A stretch of DNA of 64,000 nucleotides. It comes from an uncultured Marvinbryantia sp. (GTDB lineage: Bacteria; Bacillota; Clostridia; Lachnospirales; Lachnospiraceae). Below the pieces are notes generated by a model, which saw only the letters and a list, made by a program, of their open reading frames with translations, was not told the DNA's origin and did no database searches. The position numbers were made by a program, and so were the translations under genes. The DNA lies in assembly GCF_905201705.1 (NCBI RefSeq), contig NZ_CAJKOX010000022.1, positions 1 through 64,000 of the forward strand. The letters run 5' to 3'. Shown here one piece after another: positions 23,359 to 31,783 of the stretch. The first letter of the stretch is position 1. Every line of letters begins with the position of its first letter.

Positions 23359-25779
23359 CTATTCTGCATAAGAAAACGTAATCGTTTCCGGTGTTGTCAG
23401 CGGCTCTGCGCTATAGGTTTGCACGCGCTCATCATCAATCACGCCGGACCAGTTCAATCCGAATGCAAAGTCATAGGTGTTTCCGTCGGAATCCACATAA
23501 CACTCTACATCACGCGGTACATCCTCCTGCTGCGCCTCCACAGCTTCCATGCTTGCAGGCTGCTGCATCGGAAGGAGCGCCGACGGCTCTGTCTTTCCTG
23601 CAATGATATTTGCAATCGATTCATCAGTATAAACGCCGGACATGCCATTGTAGTACATCACAATTGCATCTGCAAGCGGCTCCACCTCGGACCATACCAT
23701 ACAGCCCACGGAATTCATTGCCATCGCAACAATTACCTTACATTCCTCGGATACCGCGCCGCTTACATACTGGAGCAGCTCATAATCCACGTATGTATCA
23801 GGCAGTTCTGCGGTTGCCCCGGTGTAGGAACGGTCTTCCTTTACTTCCTGTGTAGTGGTTCCATAATATCCATCGCTGATTTCCACAATTTCCACGCCAT
23901 TTGCGATTGCCTCATGCGCAGTATCCGCAGTATATTCCTCATACTGAATGGACGCCGGATAATAAATACCATCTTCATCCACGGTACTGTCTACCACCGG
24001 ATTCGACATCGCGACGATCGCATAATCACAGGAAGCAATTTCTTCTCCACTTGCGCGGATTACGTCATCCTCCGTGTAGCTTCCGTCTTCTCCGGTCGGA
24101 TCTCCAACGGAATCTGTCACGACATTATAATACTGACTATATACTTCAATATCCACGCACGGCTCCCAGCTATAGGTAACGGTTATTTCCGGTGCCCCTG
24201 CCGCCCCATTCGGGAAAGAAACGGTCGACTCAGAAACATACTTATACGGAATGTAAACCGTCGCTTTTTCCGCCGTCTCATCGTATGCATGGATGGTGTT
24301 GCCACTGTTCTTGATCATCACAATAGACGCCTCCTGGCTCTTTGTTCCCAGCTCCATATGCTCATCGCTCCATGCATTTGCAGTTGCATTTTCCGTAGAG
24401 ATATAAGGATTTTCATAAAGCCCGACCTCCATCTGTGTGAGGAAGAACCGCTTCGCGTGCTCCCGCATCAGCTCCAGAGCCGCCTCCTCGCCCATATCCT
24501 CAACCATGATCTGGTAGCCTTCAATCGCACCTTCGGTATTCGTCGTACCTCCAACCTGGTCGCAGCCAACTTCAAAGAGCCTTGCAAAGCGCTCGCCCTC
24601 CGTCAGATCCTCCACGCCGTAGGTGCGGGTATCGTCCTCCGTAATCTGCCAGTCTGTAAGAATAAAGCCATCATAATCATTGTCTCGGAGCAGGTTGATT
24701 TTATATTCGCTGTAAGCGCCCGCAACAAGATCGCCAAGCGATTCATCCTCCGTATATGCAATCGCATAGTTCGGCATCACGCCGCCCGCTTTTTCCGTGG
24801 CGGAATCCAGATTGAATGCGCCGTCAAAGAAAGCAATCAGATGCGCCGCAAAATTTTCTCCCGGATATACCGTATATTTTCCGGAATCTCCATGGTCATT
24901 GCGTCCGCCCTCCGAAGCGCCAGCTCCGGCAAAGTGCTTGGCAATCGCCACTACGGAGTCCTCGCCCCATCCCAAATCATTTCCCTCTTCGTCGTAGGTA
25001 GACTGGAGACCGGAAATATAGGCGTTCGCAAGATCACGGTTCAGCGCCGGATCCTCAGAGTAGGTTCCACTCGTCCTGCACCAGGTCGACTGTGTGGCAA
25101 TGTCAATCTGAGGTCCAAGCAACATAGTGACGCCTACGGAACGATAATCCTTCGCATTCTGCTGTGCAATCTCATTTGCAAGCTCCGTATCCATCGTGGA
25201 GGCAAGGCCGTTTCCATCCGCCGTACCGGAGATGCCGTTCGGGTCAATGCTGATCGTTACCGGCACGCCATAGCCGCCGTTTGTCTCCGCATATTCCTGC
25301 AGTGCGTTATTCCACTCCACTGCCATCTCAGTATTTCCCTCATTTCCAGCCGAGCGGGTAACGCCTGCGCGTCCGCCTGCCGCCAGATATTCCTCATCTA
25401 TGCCGACCTCAGAACCAAAGCTTGACCAGCCGCCGTGTGTAAGCAGCGGCGCGATCTCCTCTCCCGTCATCTTCGATGCAAGATCCGCTGCACGGGTTTC
25501 ATCATCCTCCCGCCAGTCCTCGTAAACATCAAGCTCGCCATCCTGATCCAGATCCTTAAAAGCATAACCATCCTGCTCAATTAAGGTAACGCCGGAATCC
25601 TTGCTATAACCAAGGGTCTCGCCGCCCTCATTCGTGACCTTGATCCATCCATCCGACGTTTCCTCCTGAGACCATTTCTCCCCGCTGGCAGTAACGTCCG
25701 CTTCTGCGTAAACAACGGTACTGCTGACCATAGATGCAGCGATTCCCAGCGCGAGCAATCTGCTCATTCTTTTTCTCAT
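23359..25779 (-). CDS. Secreted GH3 glycosidase, paralogue B
   Basis: An 806-residue secreted enzyme with the same plan as paralogue A: signal peptide (RKRMSRLLALGIAASMVSS, probable cleavage after VYA), EF-hand-like DLDQDGELDVYEDWR, AKHF, and the nucleophile in ILTDWQ (Asp about 376). Differences from A cluster in the first barrel loops (for example STWCRTSG against TQWGRTSG) and in the middle of the sandwich domain (a PNGAAGAPEITVTYSW insertion), suggesting changed substrate preference after duplication. AAGGGAG precedes ATG 25779. It has its own promoter and terminator. It probably acts outside the cell on oligosaccharides; there is no sugar importer next to it. Confidence 0.85.
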   Translation of the reverse strand: MRKRMSRLLALGIAASMVSSTVVYAEADVTASGEKWSQEETSDGWIKVTNEGGETLGYSKDSGVTLIEQDGYAFKDLDQDGELDVYEDWREDDETRAADLASKMTGEEIAPLLTHGGWSSFGSEVGIDEEYLAAGGRAGVTRSAGNEGNTEMAVEWNNALQEYAETNGGYGVPVTISIDPNGISGTADGNGLASTMDTELANEIAQQNAKDYRSVGVTMLLGPQIDIATQSTWCRTSGTYSEDPALNRDLANAYISGLQSTYDEEGNDLGWGEDSVVAIAKHFAGAGASEGGRNDHGDSGKYTVYPGENFAAHLIAFFDGAFNLDSATEKAGGVMPNYAIAYTEDESLGDLVAGAYSEYKINLLRDNDYDGFILTDWQITEDDTRTYGVEDLTEGERFARLFEVGCDQVGGTTNTEGAIEGYQIMVEDMGEEAALELMREHAKRFFLTQMEVGLYENPYISTENATANAWSDEHMELGTKSQEASIVMIKNSGNTIHAYDETAEKATVYIPYKYVSESTVSFPNGAAGAPEITVTYSWEPCVDIEVYSQYYNVVTDSVGDPTGEDGSYTEDDVIRASGEEIASCDYAIVAMSNPVVDSTVDEDGIYYPASIQYEEYTADTAHEAIANGVEIVEISDGYYGTTTQEVKEDRSYTGATAELPDTYVDYELLQYVSGAVSEECKVIVAMAMNSVGCMVWSEVEPLADAIVMYYNGMSGVYTDESIANIIAGKTEPSALLPMQQPASMEAVEAQQEDVPRDVECYVDSDGNTYDFAFGLNWSGVIDDERVQTYSAEPLTTPETITFSYAE

Positions 25780-25842
25780 GTTCTTCTCCCTTCTAACTGT
25801 TTTCGGAAAATGTGTTTTTCACATCTCCTTTTCGGTAAAAAC

Positions 25843-25871
25843 ATTAAAACATGAATTTTCTGCATTTACAA
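25843..25871 (-). promoter_or_regulatory. Promoter of GH3 paralogue B
   Basis: On the minus strand TTGTAA (25866-25871), 17 nt, TTTAAT (25843-25848), identical in layout to the paralogue A promoter. The leader also keeps an ATGTG/CACAT inverted repeat (about 25810-25824) found in both copies. Confidence 0.6.
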
Positions 25872-25948
25872 TGCTCGCTGGACGACCCGCATCCATACAG
25901 GAGAAACGGCATTTTTTTCCGGAAAACCTGCAATTGAGATGCAAAAAT

Positions 25949-25971
25949 GCCGTTCGTCATGGACGAACGGC
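25949..25971 (-). terminator. Terminator between Rpn copy 2 and GH3 paralogue B
   Basis: GCCGTTCGTC pairs perfectly with GACGAACGGC around a 3-nt loop and is followed on the minus strand by ATTTTTGC. It lies about 58 nt after the Rpn copy 2 stop. Confidence 0.7.
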
Positions 25972-26028
25972 GTCTATATCTGCCACGTTTTCAATGCCAC
26001 TGCCTAGCTGCCTATTGATACGGCTATA

Positions 26029-26958
26029 TCACCTCTCCATCATAGAAAGATATCCTTCCCACTCTGTTTTTGGTACATTCAAAGCTGCCATAGACTGCTC
26101 GGCGGTCCAGCCCATATTCTTCATCAAATTTTTCAAAGATGCAAGAATGCCCCTGGTAATGCCCTGTTCTATGCCCTGTTCTATACCCTGTTCAATCCCT
26201 TTCTCCACCAAGCCCTTACTTAAATTGCACACTAAAATCACCTTCCTCTCCAACGTCTCTGTCATCTGAATATCAAAGTCCTCCTGCAATATCCGCTGCT
26301 TCTGTCTGTAACTCATATTCGAAGAAAAAAGTGTTCCCAACAGCCTTAGCACACCTTTCTGCGGCAGTTCATCTGTTTTTCCCAGACATACCATAACTGC
26401 AGCCAGCAGATCGTAATGCTCCATCTCTTCATGTGCACCGCCAATCACATTTTTTTCTGCAATAGAATAGCCTGTAATCGTGTTTTGCCTGTTTTGAGGC
26501 GGATTTACACAAATCCAGATACTGTACACCTTTTTTATCTTTTCATAATGGGAACCGGTAAATTCCATCCCATACTGCGCAGATATCATGCGGCAGCAAT
26601 AATAGATACCACGTTTGATGAGCGGATACCCCGGATAAAAATCGTTCTGTGCTTCGATATTTAAAATCAGATGTACTCCTTCCCCGGAACCCGGAAGAAT
26701 TGCAATGAATCGGATATCATAAGTAACAGTTCCCTCGTACAGGCTGGTATCCTCCGTACCGATTCCACGAATCCTTGGGGCATTTGTTTCATCCGGCAGA
26801 GCCGGAACCTCTGCAATCTGAGGATTTCCTTCGATATAATTCTCTGAGATATCTTCTATATCCAGTTTCTGATATTCCCACATACAATTCTTCATGATCC
26901 ATGCAAGTATCCGCTTTTCCGCAAGAAGCTTCTTGCAGGCGGCATCGTAAGCTTCCAT
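26029..26958 (-). CDS. Rpn family PD-(D/E)XK nuclease/transposase-like protein, copy 2
   Basis: At least 309 residues, almost identical to the Rpn gene at 16166-17128. The nuclease motifs (YDIRFI, LNIEAQND) are intact. The C-terminal repeat is longer: three EQGI units followed by EQGITRG, against a single EQGITRG in copy 1, from a 12-bp tandem expansion. The coordinate uses the first in-frame ATG (26958), but homology with copy 1 continues upstream through NIEKTIAKSIRLSDD to an AAGGAGG at 27010-27016 that has no ATG behind it, so the true start may be an ATA at 27000. Promoter and leader match copy 1. Confidence 0.78.
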   Translation of the reverse strand: MEAYDAACKKLLAEKRILAWIMKNCMWEYQKLDIEDISENYIEGNPQIAEVPALPDETNAPRIRGIGTEDTSLYEGTVTYDIRFIAILPGSGEGVHLILNIEAQNDFYPGYPLIKRGIYYCCRMISAQYGMEFTGSHYEKIKKVYSIWICVNPPQNRQNTITGYSIAEKNVIGGAHEEMEHYDLLAAVMVCLGKTDELPQKGVLRLLGTLFSSNMSYRQKQRILQEDFDIQMTETLERKVILVCNLSKGLVEKGIEQGIEQGIEQGITRGILASLKNLMKNMGWTAEQSMAALNVPKTEWEGYLSMMER

Positions 26959-27076
26959 ATCATCTGAAAGTCGTATGCTTTTTGCAATTGTCTTTTCTAT
27001 ATTTATCGTCCTCCTTATCTATGTCTTTATAATATCACATAAACGCAGTTTTTGCAACACTATTTTTATATTTCAA
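26037..27076. repeat. Direct repeat of about 1 kb, right copy
   Basis: Partner of 16171-17180, same orientation, about 9.9 kb apart. Includes the Rpn coding region, its ribosome binding site and promoter. Confidence 0.85.
26159..26196. repeat. 12-bp tandem repeat in Rpn copy 2
   Basis: GCCCTGTTCTAT at 26161-26172 and 26173-26184, then ACCCTGTTCAAT at 26185-26196. It encodes the EQGI units. Copy 1 has only the flanking unit. Confidence 0.85.
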
Positions 27077-27081
27077 AAAAA

Positions 27082-27107
27082 GACCATTCCCATTTCCGGG
27101 AATAGTC
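27082..27107 (-). terminator. Terminator of the LytTR regulator operon
   Basis: On the minus strand GACTATTCCC, a 6-nt loop and GGGAATGGTC (one G-T pair) are followed by TTTTTTT. It lies 14 nt after the stop of the response regulator. Confidence 0.85.
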
Positions 27108-27121
27108 TTCCTTGATATCCT

Positions 27122-27838
27122 CTACGCATCCACCAGCGCCAGAAACTGGCTCCGCACCTCTTTCACCTTGCTTCTTCCAAGCGGCAGCTCCGCACCGCCT
27201 TTTAAAACCACCCGACCTGACTCAATTTTCTGGATATACAGATAATTTACCAGATAGCCCTTGTGCACGCGGATAAATCCAACCGGCTCCAGCGCCTCCT
27301 CCAGCTTATCCATCGTCATCTTTATCTCAACCGGCTCCTTCTGCCCGTTCACATACACAAGCTGATAATTTCCACTTCCCTCAATATACTGGATAAGCCT
27401 GCGCTTCAATACCACTACCTTAGAGCGCGTGCTGAATTTGAGCTGCTCCGCCTGCTGCGTGCGGGCATGTTTTTTAATATAGAGCCGCACAACGTCAGAA
27501 ATGTCGTTTAAAAAGTTGCTTTTTCGCACGAAGCCCAGCGGATAAACCGAAAAGGCTTCAAACACCCGCTCCTCGCACTCGGATACGTACACGATCTCCA
27601 CTGTCTCGCTGCGCTGGCGGATTTTCTTTCCCACCTCAATACCGTCCAGCTCCGGCATATCGATATCCAGAAATACAATCTGGAAAACTGCGGACTGCAT
27701 CGCTGCCAGCAGCTCCTTTCCGGAAAGAAACATCGCCACCTTCACCTCCAGCTTCTGCGTCTGAAAGGCTGATGTCACAGCGCCTGCGATCACCGGAAGC
27801 GCCCTCTCATCGTTGTCACATAATGCAATTTTGATCAC
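27122..27838 (-). CDS. LytTR family response regulator
   Basis: A 238-residue regulator. The receiver domain (1-120) has the acidic pocket (CDND) and phospho-acceptor Asp58 (VFLDIDMPELDG). The LytTR DNA-binding domain (about 140-238) shows IEGSGNYQLVYV and GFIRVHKGYLVNYLYI. The family includes AgrA, VirR and ComE and controls surface, bacteriocin or quorum-sensing genes by binding direct repeats. It overlaps the kinase gene by 4 nt (ATGA) and is the second gene of the operon. No AgrB/AgrD-like peptide gene is nearby, so the signal is unknown. Confidence 0.88.
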   Translation of the reverse strand: MIKIALCDNDERALPVIAGAVTSAFQTQKLEVKVAMFLSGKELLAAMQSAVFQIVFLDIDMPELDGIEVGKKIRQRSETVEIVYVSECEERVFEAFSVYPLGFVRKSNFLNDISDVVRLYIKKHARTQQAEQLKFSTRSKVVVLKRRLIQYIEGSGNYQLVYVNGQKEPVEIKMTMDKLEEALEPVGFIRVHKGYLVNYLYIQKIESGRVVLKGGAELPLGRSKVKEVRSQFLALVDA

Positions 27839-29193
27839 GCCGTTTTTCCTCCTGTCATATCCATCATAATCTTTGCGGCAAAACAGCCGTCCTTAACGGC
27901 ATACTCCGCCCAACCGCTGTATTTTTCCGCGATGCGGGCCACGATCTGCGTGCCATAGCCGTGATGCGCCGCATCCTCCTTTGTACTGCGCACGCCGTCT
28001 TTCCAGTAAGAAAGCTCCGTCCGATCTGTCGGATTCTGACACATGATATATAAATAATTTGCCTCCGGGTACATCTCCAGCCGGATCGTCTGCCGGTTTC
28101 CGTCGTCTTTTATGCGCCTACATTCCTCCATTGCGTTGTCCAGAAGATTTGTGAGCACACTACAGAGCTCGTCATCCGCAAACGGCAACACCGGCGGAAC
28201 AACCAGCAAAGAATCAATCTGAATATCCGGCTCCAGCTTTGCATATTCCATGTTTAAAATAACATTTACACTCTTATTTCCACAGTTTACATACATTTTC
28301 TGCTCCGGTAGCTCCTGTGCGCTCTCGGCAAAATAATGTGCAAGCTCCTCGTAACGTTTTTCTTTAATCAGAATACTCATATAGTGGCGCTGATTCTTCA
28401 GATCATGACGGATACTGCGAATTTCCTGCATCTGCTCCTCCGCCATGTAAAAGCGTTCCTTCTCCTTCTGGAGCTGCTGTGCCTCCTCCCGCAAAAGCAG
28501 CGTCTGCTCCTGCTCGCGGCAAATGGTGTACAGCACATAAATAGAGACAAGCACGATCAGGAAGAAACACAGATACATAATCAGAAATCTTTTGACAGCC
28601 GCCTCCTCTGAGGTAGACCACAGAGACTCCGAAATTACCAGAACAAGCAGAGACACATCGCCAGCCAGGATCAGCGTCAGCCCTGCTGCCGGCAGCTTTT
28701 CAAAATCATCAAAATTAAACCGGATAAGATACCATGCCAGCGCCGGGATCAGGAGATAACCGAGCACACGTGCCGCTGCCTCCGGTATCCCCTTTGCGAC
28801 CGTCTCTCCGACCAGATAGCTCGCCTGCCCGGAAAGGGAGGTCAGCGCCTGCATACCGGCAAACATTGAGCACCAGAGAATAATTTTCGCATCGCGGCGG
28901 TAATCTGAGAAAAACCGAAGGTACACCGCCAGAATCACACCCTGGATGCACGTCCAGAGCATCAGAAAAACAGAGCCAATTACAAATGCGGAAAGCCCCA
29001 TTCCCATGCAAAAAAAGATTGCCACTAAAACCGCCCATTCCGCCAGCCACCAGTGACGCTTCTTTTTCCCATACTCCGCTGCAGACAGCATTCCGTGACA
29101 TACGAGCACATAGGCGCCGGAAACGAGAAACTGCTGAAGCAGCCACGGTATCCATTCGATCGCGCCGGATATAATCCTGCCTTTCTCCCCCAT
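27835..29193 (-). CDS. Sensor histidine kinase, GHKL type
   Basis: A 452-residue kinase paired with the LytTR regulator. About six N-terminal helices (roughly 10-230) form the sensor. A coiled region (EEAQQLQKEKERFYMAEEQ) leads to the phospho-acceptor motif SIRHDLKNQRHY, the N-box LTNLLDNAMEEC and the G-box HHGYGTQIVARIAEKY. This is the AgrC/GHKL architecture. ATG 29193 is preferred because GAGAGG lies 9 nt upstream; the in-frame ATG at 29241 lies at the -10 box of the promoter. The ligand is not evident. The nearest genes are Rpn copy 2 downstream and an HtrA-type protease upstream. Confidence 0.88.
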   Translation of the reverse strand: MGEKGRIISGAIEWIPWLLQQFLVSGAYVLVCHGMLSAAEYGKKKRHWWLAEWAVLVAIFFCMGMGLSAFVIGSVFLMLWTCIQGVILAVYLRFFSDYRRDAKIILWCSMFAGMQALTSLSGQASYLVGETVAKGIPEAAARVLGYLLIPALAWYLIRFNFDDFEKLPAAGLTLILAGDVSLLVLVISESLWSTSEEAAVKRFLIMYLCFFLIVLVSIYVLYTICREQEQTLLLREEAQQLQKEKERFYMAEEQMQEIRSIRHDLKNQRHYMSILIKEKRYEELAHYFAESAQELPEQKMYVNCGNKSVNVILNMEYAKLEPDIQIDSLLVVPPVLPFADDELCSVLTNLLDNAMEECRRIKDDGNRQTIRLEMYPEANYLYIMCQNPTDRTELSYWKDGVRSTKEDAAHHGYGTQIVARIAEKYSGWAEYAVKDGCFAAKIMMDMTGGKTA

Positions 29194-29232
29194 AAATGTT
29201 TTCCTCTCCCATATATACTGAAACTTTCTATT

Positions 29233-29261
29233 ATCATACAATGACGGGAGCGTTTTTTCAA
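29233..29261 (-). promoter_or_regulatory. Promoter of the GHKL-LytTR operon
   Basis: TTGAAA (29256-29261), 17 nt, TATGAT (29233-29238) on the minus strand. An inverted repeat CGGGAGCG/CGCTCCCG (29245-29252 and 29263-29270) straddles the -35 and could be an operator or a terminator for the upstream protease gene. Confidence 0.6.
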
Positions 29262-29350
29262 CCGCTCCCGCCCTTTTTCATTATGAAACTATTAAAATTC
29301 GCTTCGTGTCGCAGCAGGTGTTTGAGACTGGCATGAGCAGTAACATGATA

Positions 29351-30607
29351 CTACTCCGCATTTTCACTGTCCGAAGACTGGTTCTGATTTTGTGCCAGCG
29401 TGATGTCGACAGTGATCATCCTGCCGCTGCGCTCCACGGAGACGCTGACCGTCTCTCCCGGCTCGCATTTTGCCAGCACATTCGAAAGCTCCTTTGTAGT
29501 CTTGATGACCTTCTCATCCACGCTGATGATGCGGTCGTTTACCTCCAGCAGACCGTCCGACGCGCCGCCCTCCTGCACTTCCTGGACATAAAGCCCTGCC
29601 TCTACACCGGAAAGCTGTGCCACCTGGCTGCCAACCTCCGATACGGTGATGTTCATCACGGCATCGTTCTCGCTCTCGGTTCTCGTCTCTCCGGTATAAT
29701 AGCCGTTGTTAATCAGCGATTCCGCAATCTCCTGCGCCGTATTGATCGGGATTGCAAAGCCGATACCCTCCTGACTCTCGCCGGAGCTTTTCGCATTGAC
29801 AATGCCGATCAGCTCGCCGCTGCTGTTAAACAGACCGCCGCCCGAGTTTCCCGGGCTGACCGCTGTACTCGTCTGCATAACGTCCAGCGAAATGGTATTG
29901 TTCATGGAAGCAAACCCATAACTCTGACTGCTGTCCAGCGACACTGTGATAGTCCGCTCCGTCGCGCTGATAATGCCGTCCGTGATGCTTCCGCCAAGTG
30001 TTCCGCCCGGATTTCCGACTGCGTATACCGTCTCCGCAAGCTTCACAGCATCGCTGTCACCTAAGGTTGCTGCCTGCAGACCGTCGGCATCGATCTTGAT
30101 CACAGCAATATCGCCCGCCTCGTAGCTTCCAACAAGCTGCGCTGTATATTCATTGCCCTCGTAATCCATTACCATAATGGAATCCGCGTCGGAGACGACA
30201 TGTGCGCAGGTGAGAATATAGCCGTCCTCACTGATGATCACGCCGCTCCCCGCGCCGCTGGAAACCTGCGCGCCATACCAGAACTGATTGTACTGGATCT
30301 GCTCAGTTGCAATGGAAACAACTGTCGGGCTGATCGCCGCTGCGACATCCGTCGCTGCCAGCGCTTCCCCGTCTGTGCTTCCATCCGTCGTCTGTCCGCC
30401 TGTCACCTTCTGAATGACCACCTTTCCATTGGTCTGCCCTGCCGCCCATGCTCCCACATAGCCGCACACCAGAGCGATCAACGCCGCCGCAATTAAAACT
30501 CCGACGGTTTGCGGATGTTTCCCGTTTCCTTTCTTCTGAACCGGTTCCCTTTCATATTCCGGAACCTGCTGCTGCGGTTCCCTGTTTTCATAATAATTAT
30601 TATCCAT
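29351..30607 (-). CDS. HtrA/DegP-like membrane-anchored serine protease
   Basis: A 418-residue S1C protease. The N-terminal cytoplasmic tail is Pro/Gln-rich, a single helix lies at about 34-56, and the protease domain follows outside. The catalytic triad is visible: His136 (LTCAHVV), Asp166 (GDIAVIKI) and Ser255 (PGNSGGGL). One PDZ domain (about 320-405, AGLYVQEVQEGGASDGLLEVNDRI) follows. Such proteases degrade or refold damaged exported proteins. The gene is monocistronic and has AGGAGC before ATG 30607. The leader at 30608-30660 is short. No CssR-type operator was recognised. Confidence 0.9.
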   Translation of the reverse strand: MDNNYYENREPQQQVPEYEREPVQKKGNGKHPQTVGVLIAAALIALVCGYVGAWAAGQTNGKVVIQKVTGGQTTDGSTDGEALAATDVAAAISPTVVSIATEQIQYNQFWYGAQVSSGAGSGVIISEDGYILTCAHVVSDADSIMVMDYEGNEYTAQLVGSYEAGDIAVIKIDADGLQAATLGDSDAVKLAETVYAVGNPGGTLGGSITDGIISATERTITVSLDSSQSYGFASMNNTISLDVMQTSTAVSPGNSGGGLFNSSGELIGIVNAKSSGESQEGIGFAIPINTAQEIAESLINNGYYTGETRTESENDAVMNITVSEVGSQVAQLSGVEAGLYVQEVQEGGASDGLLEVNDRIISVDEKVIKTTKELSNVLAKCEPGETVSVSVERSGRMITVDITLAQNQNQSSDSENAE

Positions 30608-30665
30608 TTTTCAAGCTCCTTTCTGCCTTGTTTTTATATCTTAGCAGACATTATCGCTGAAAAAT

Positions 30666-30706
30666 GTGTTCACTTTGTCATCGGAAAATAACTTTTTTGT
30701 GAACAC
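30666..30706 (-). terminator. Terminator of the Gld-like ABC operon
   Basis: GTGTTCAC and GTGAACAC (30699-30706 and 30666-30673) form an 8-bp stem around a long loop, followed by ATTTTTC on the minus strand, just after the DUF4340 stop. Confidence 0.6.
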
Positions 30707-30717
30707 CGATAAAGGTA

Positions 30718-31764
30718 CTATTCTTCCGTCTCCGTTTCTGTTTCGCTCTCGCTTTCCTCTCCAGTTGTGCTTTCCGCCTCCGTTTCGCTTTCTGTCTCCG
30801 TCTGCACAAGTTCTTCCGGGGTGTAGGAAAGGAACGGTTCTACCATGCCGGAGGCGATGGTATGCACCTCTGTGGAACCGGAGAGCTGTGTGTAGTAATT
30901 TCCCTCGCTGTCAGTATCTCCGATTTTGATAGTCCTGCTTCGGGCGGATTCGTCCTCCTCATAGGTGATCGTCAGCGTGGCAGACGGTTCTGCAAGTCCG
31001 TACTGCGCCAGATCCTCTCCCTCGCAGTTATGCTCCAGATAGTCCACATAATATAAGCCGGAAATCTGCGCCGCCAGCTCCGAGGTGATATCGGTATTTG
31101 CGTTATCCTTCACCTCATCGCTCTCCACCTTCCAGACATCGTCCTCCTCATACAGCATATAGGAAGTATCTGCGCTGGTAAACGCAAGCCCGGTAATATT
31201 CGTCTGCGTGATCGCCGGAAGCTCCTCGCTCACGGCATAATCGTATAATCCGTCATAAATCGCCGCTCTGATATCAGAACTGACCGTATAGACGGTGGAA
31301 TCCGAATCCGCCAGCATCAGATAATCGTTTCCTGTGCTCTCATTGTTATCACCGATCGTCAGCACCTGCTCCGTACCGTCAGATAGCCCCAGCGTGATCA
31401 CATTCTGCGGCTCCTCCATACCGTACTGTGCAGTATCCTCCACGTCCGTCAGCGTGCGCAGAGCTTTCAGCGGTGTCACCGCTGTGGTCAGCTCCTCCAG
31501 CGCCGTCTCATCCACCGGAAATGTTTCGTCATCCGCAAGCTGCCACTCCCCGTTTTCTTTTTGGAATGTGTATTCGCTGCCGCCTATGAAAAAGGACACT
31601 TTTTCCAGATTATCAGAATCCGTCTCCCAGACGGTCTCGCCCTCCGCCAGCAGCGCTTCCTCCTCTTCTGCTTTTTCGTTCTGCTCCTTCAGGGTCATAT
31701 ATCCGCCCACCAGAGCGGCGAGCGCCAGCACCGTGACGCTCATGGTAATGGTTTTTCTCTTCAT
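30718..31764 (-). CDS. DUF4340 domain protein of a Gld-like ABC system
   Basis: A 348-residue exported protein with an N-terminal signal anchor (about 8-23). Two repeated beta-rich units follow, with W(Q/K)(L/V) motifs (ENGEWQLADD, EDDVWKVESD) and QYGMEEP/QYGLAEP, typical of DUF4340. The C-terminal 35 residues are almost only E, T and S (ending ETETETEE). Family context: DUF4340 proteins usually follow GldA/GldF/GldG-type genes and are thought to be extracytoplasmic parts of that transporter. It is the last gene of the operon, 19 nt after the GldG-like gene. Function unknown. Confidence 0.82.
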   Translation of the reverse strand: MKRKTITMSVTVLALAALVGGYMTLKEQNEKAEEEEALLAEGETVWETDSDNLEKVSFFIGGSEYTFQKENGEWQLADDETFPVDETALEELTTAVTPLKALRTLTDVEDTAQYGMEEPQNVITLGLSDGTEQVLTIGDNNESTGNDYLMLADSDSTVYTVSSDIRAAIYDGLYDYAVSEELPAITQTNITGLAFTSADTSYMLYEEDDVWKVESDEVKDNANTDITSELAAQISGLYYVDYLEHNCEGEDLAQYGLAEPSATLTITYEEDESARSRTIKIGDTDSEGNYYTQLSGSTEVHTIASGMVEPFLSYTPEELVQTETESETEAESTTGEESESETETETEE

Positions 31765-31783
31765 AACACGTTCCTTTCCGCCG

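Noticed and set aside
23032..25425. A 797-codon open frame on the plus strand opposite GH3 paralogue B
   Set aside because: It is a mirror of the GH3 gene's codon pattern. It starts in the promoter region of paralogue A, has no ribosome binding site of note and shows His/Ile/Arg-rich composition typical of antisense frames.
26159..26196. CRISPR-like repeat
   Set aside because: Short tandem units without spacers, inside a coding frame; no Cas genes in the window.
27122..29193. Possible agr-type quorum-sensing locus
   Set aside because: Kinase and LytTR regulator fit, but no AgrB-like membrane protease or AgrD-like peptide gene is adjacent.
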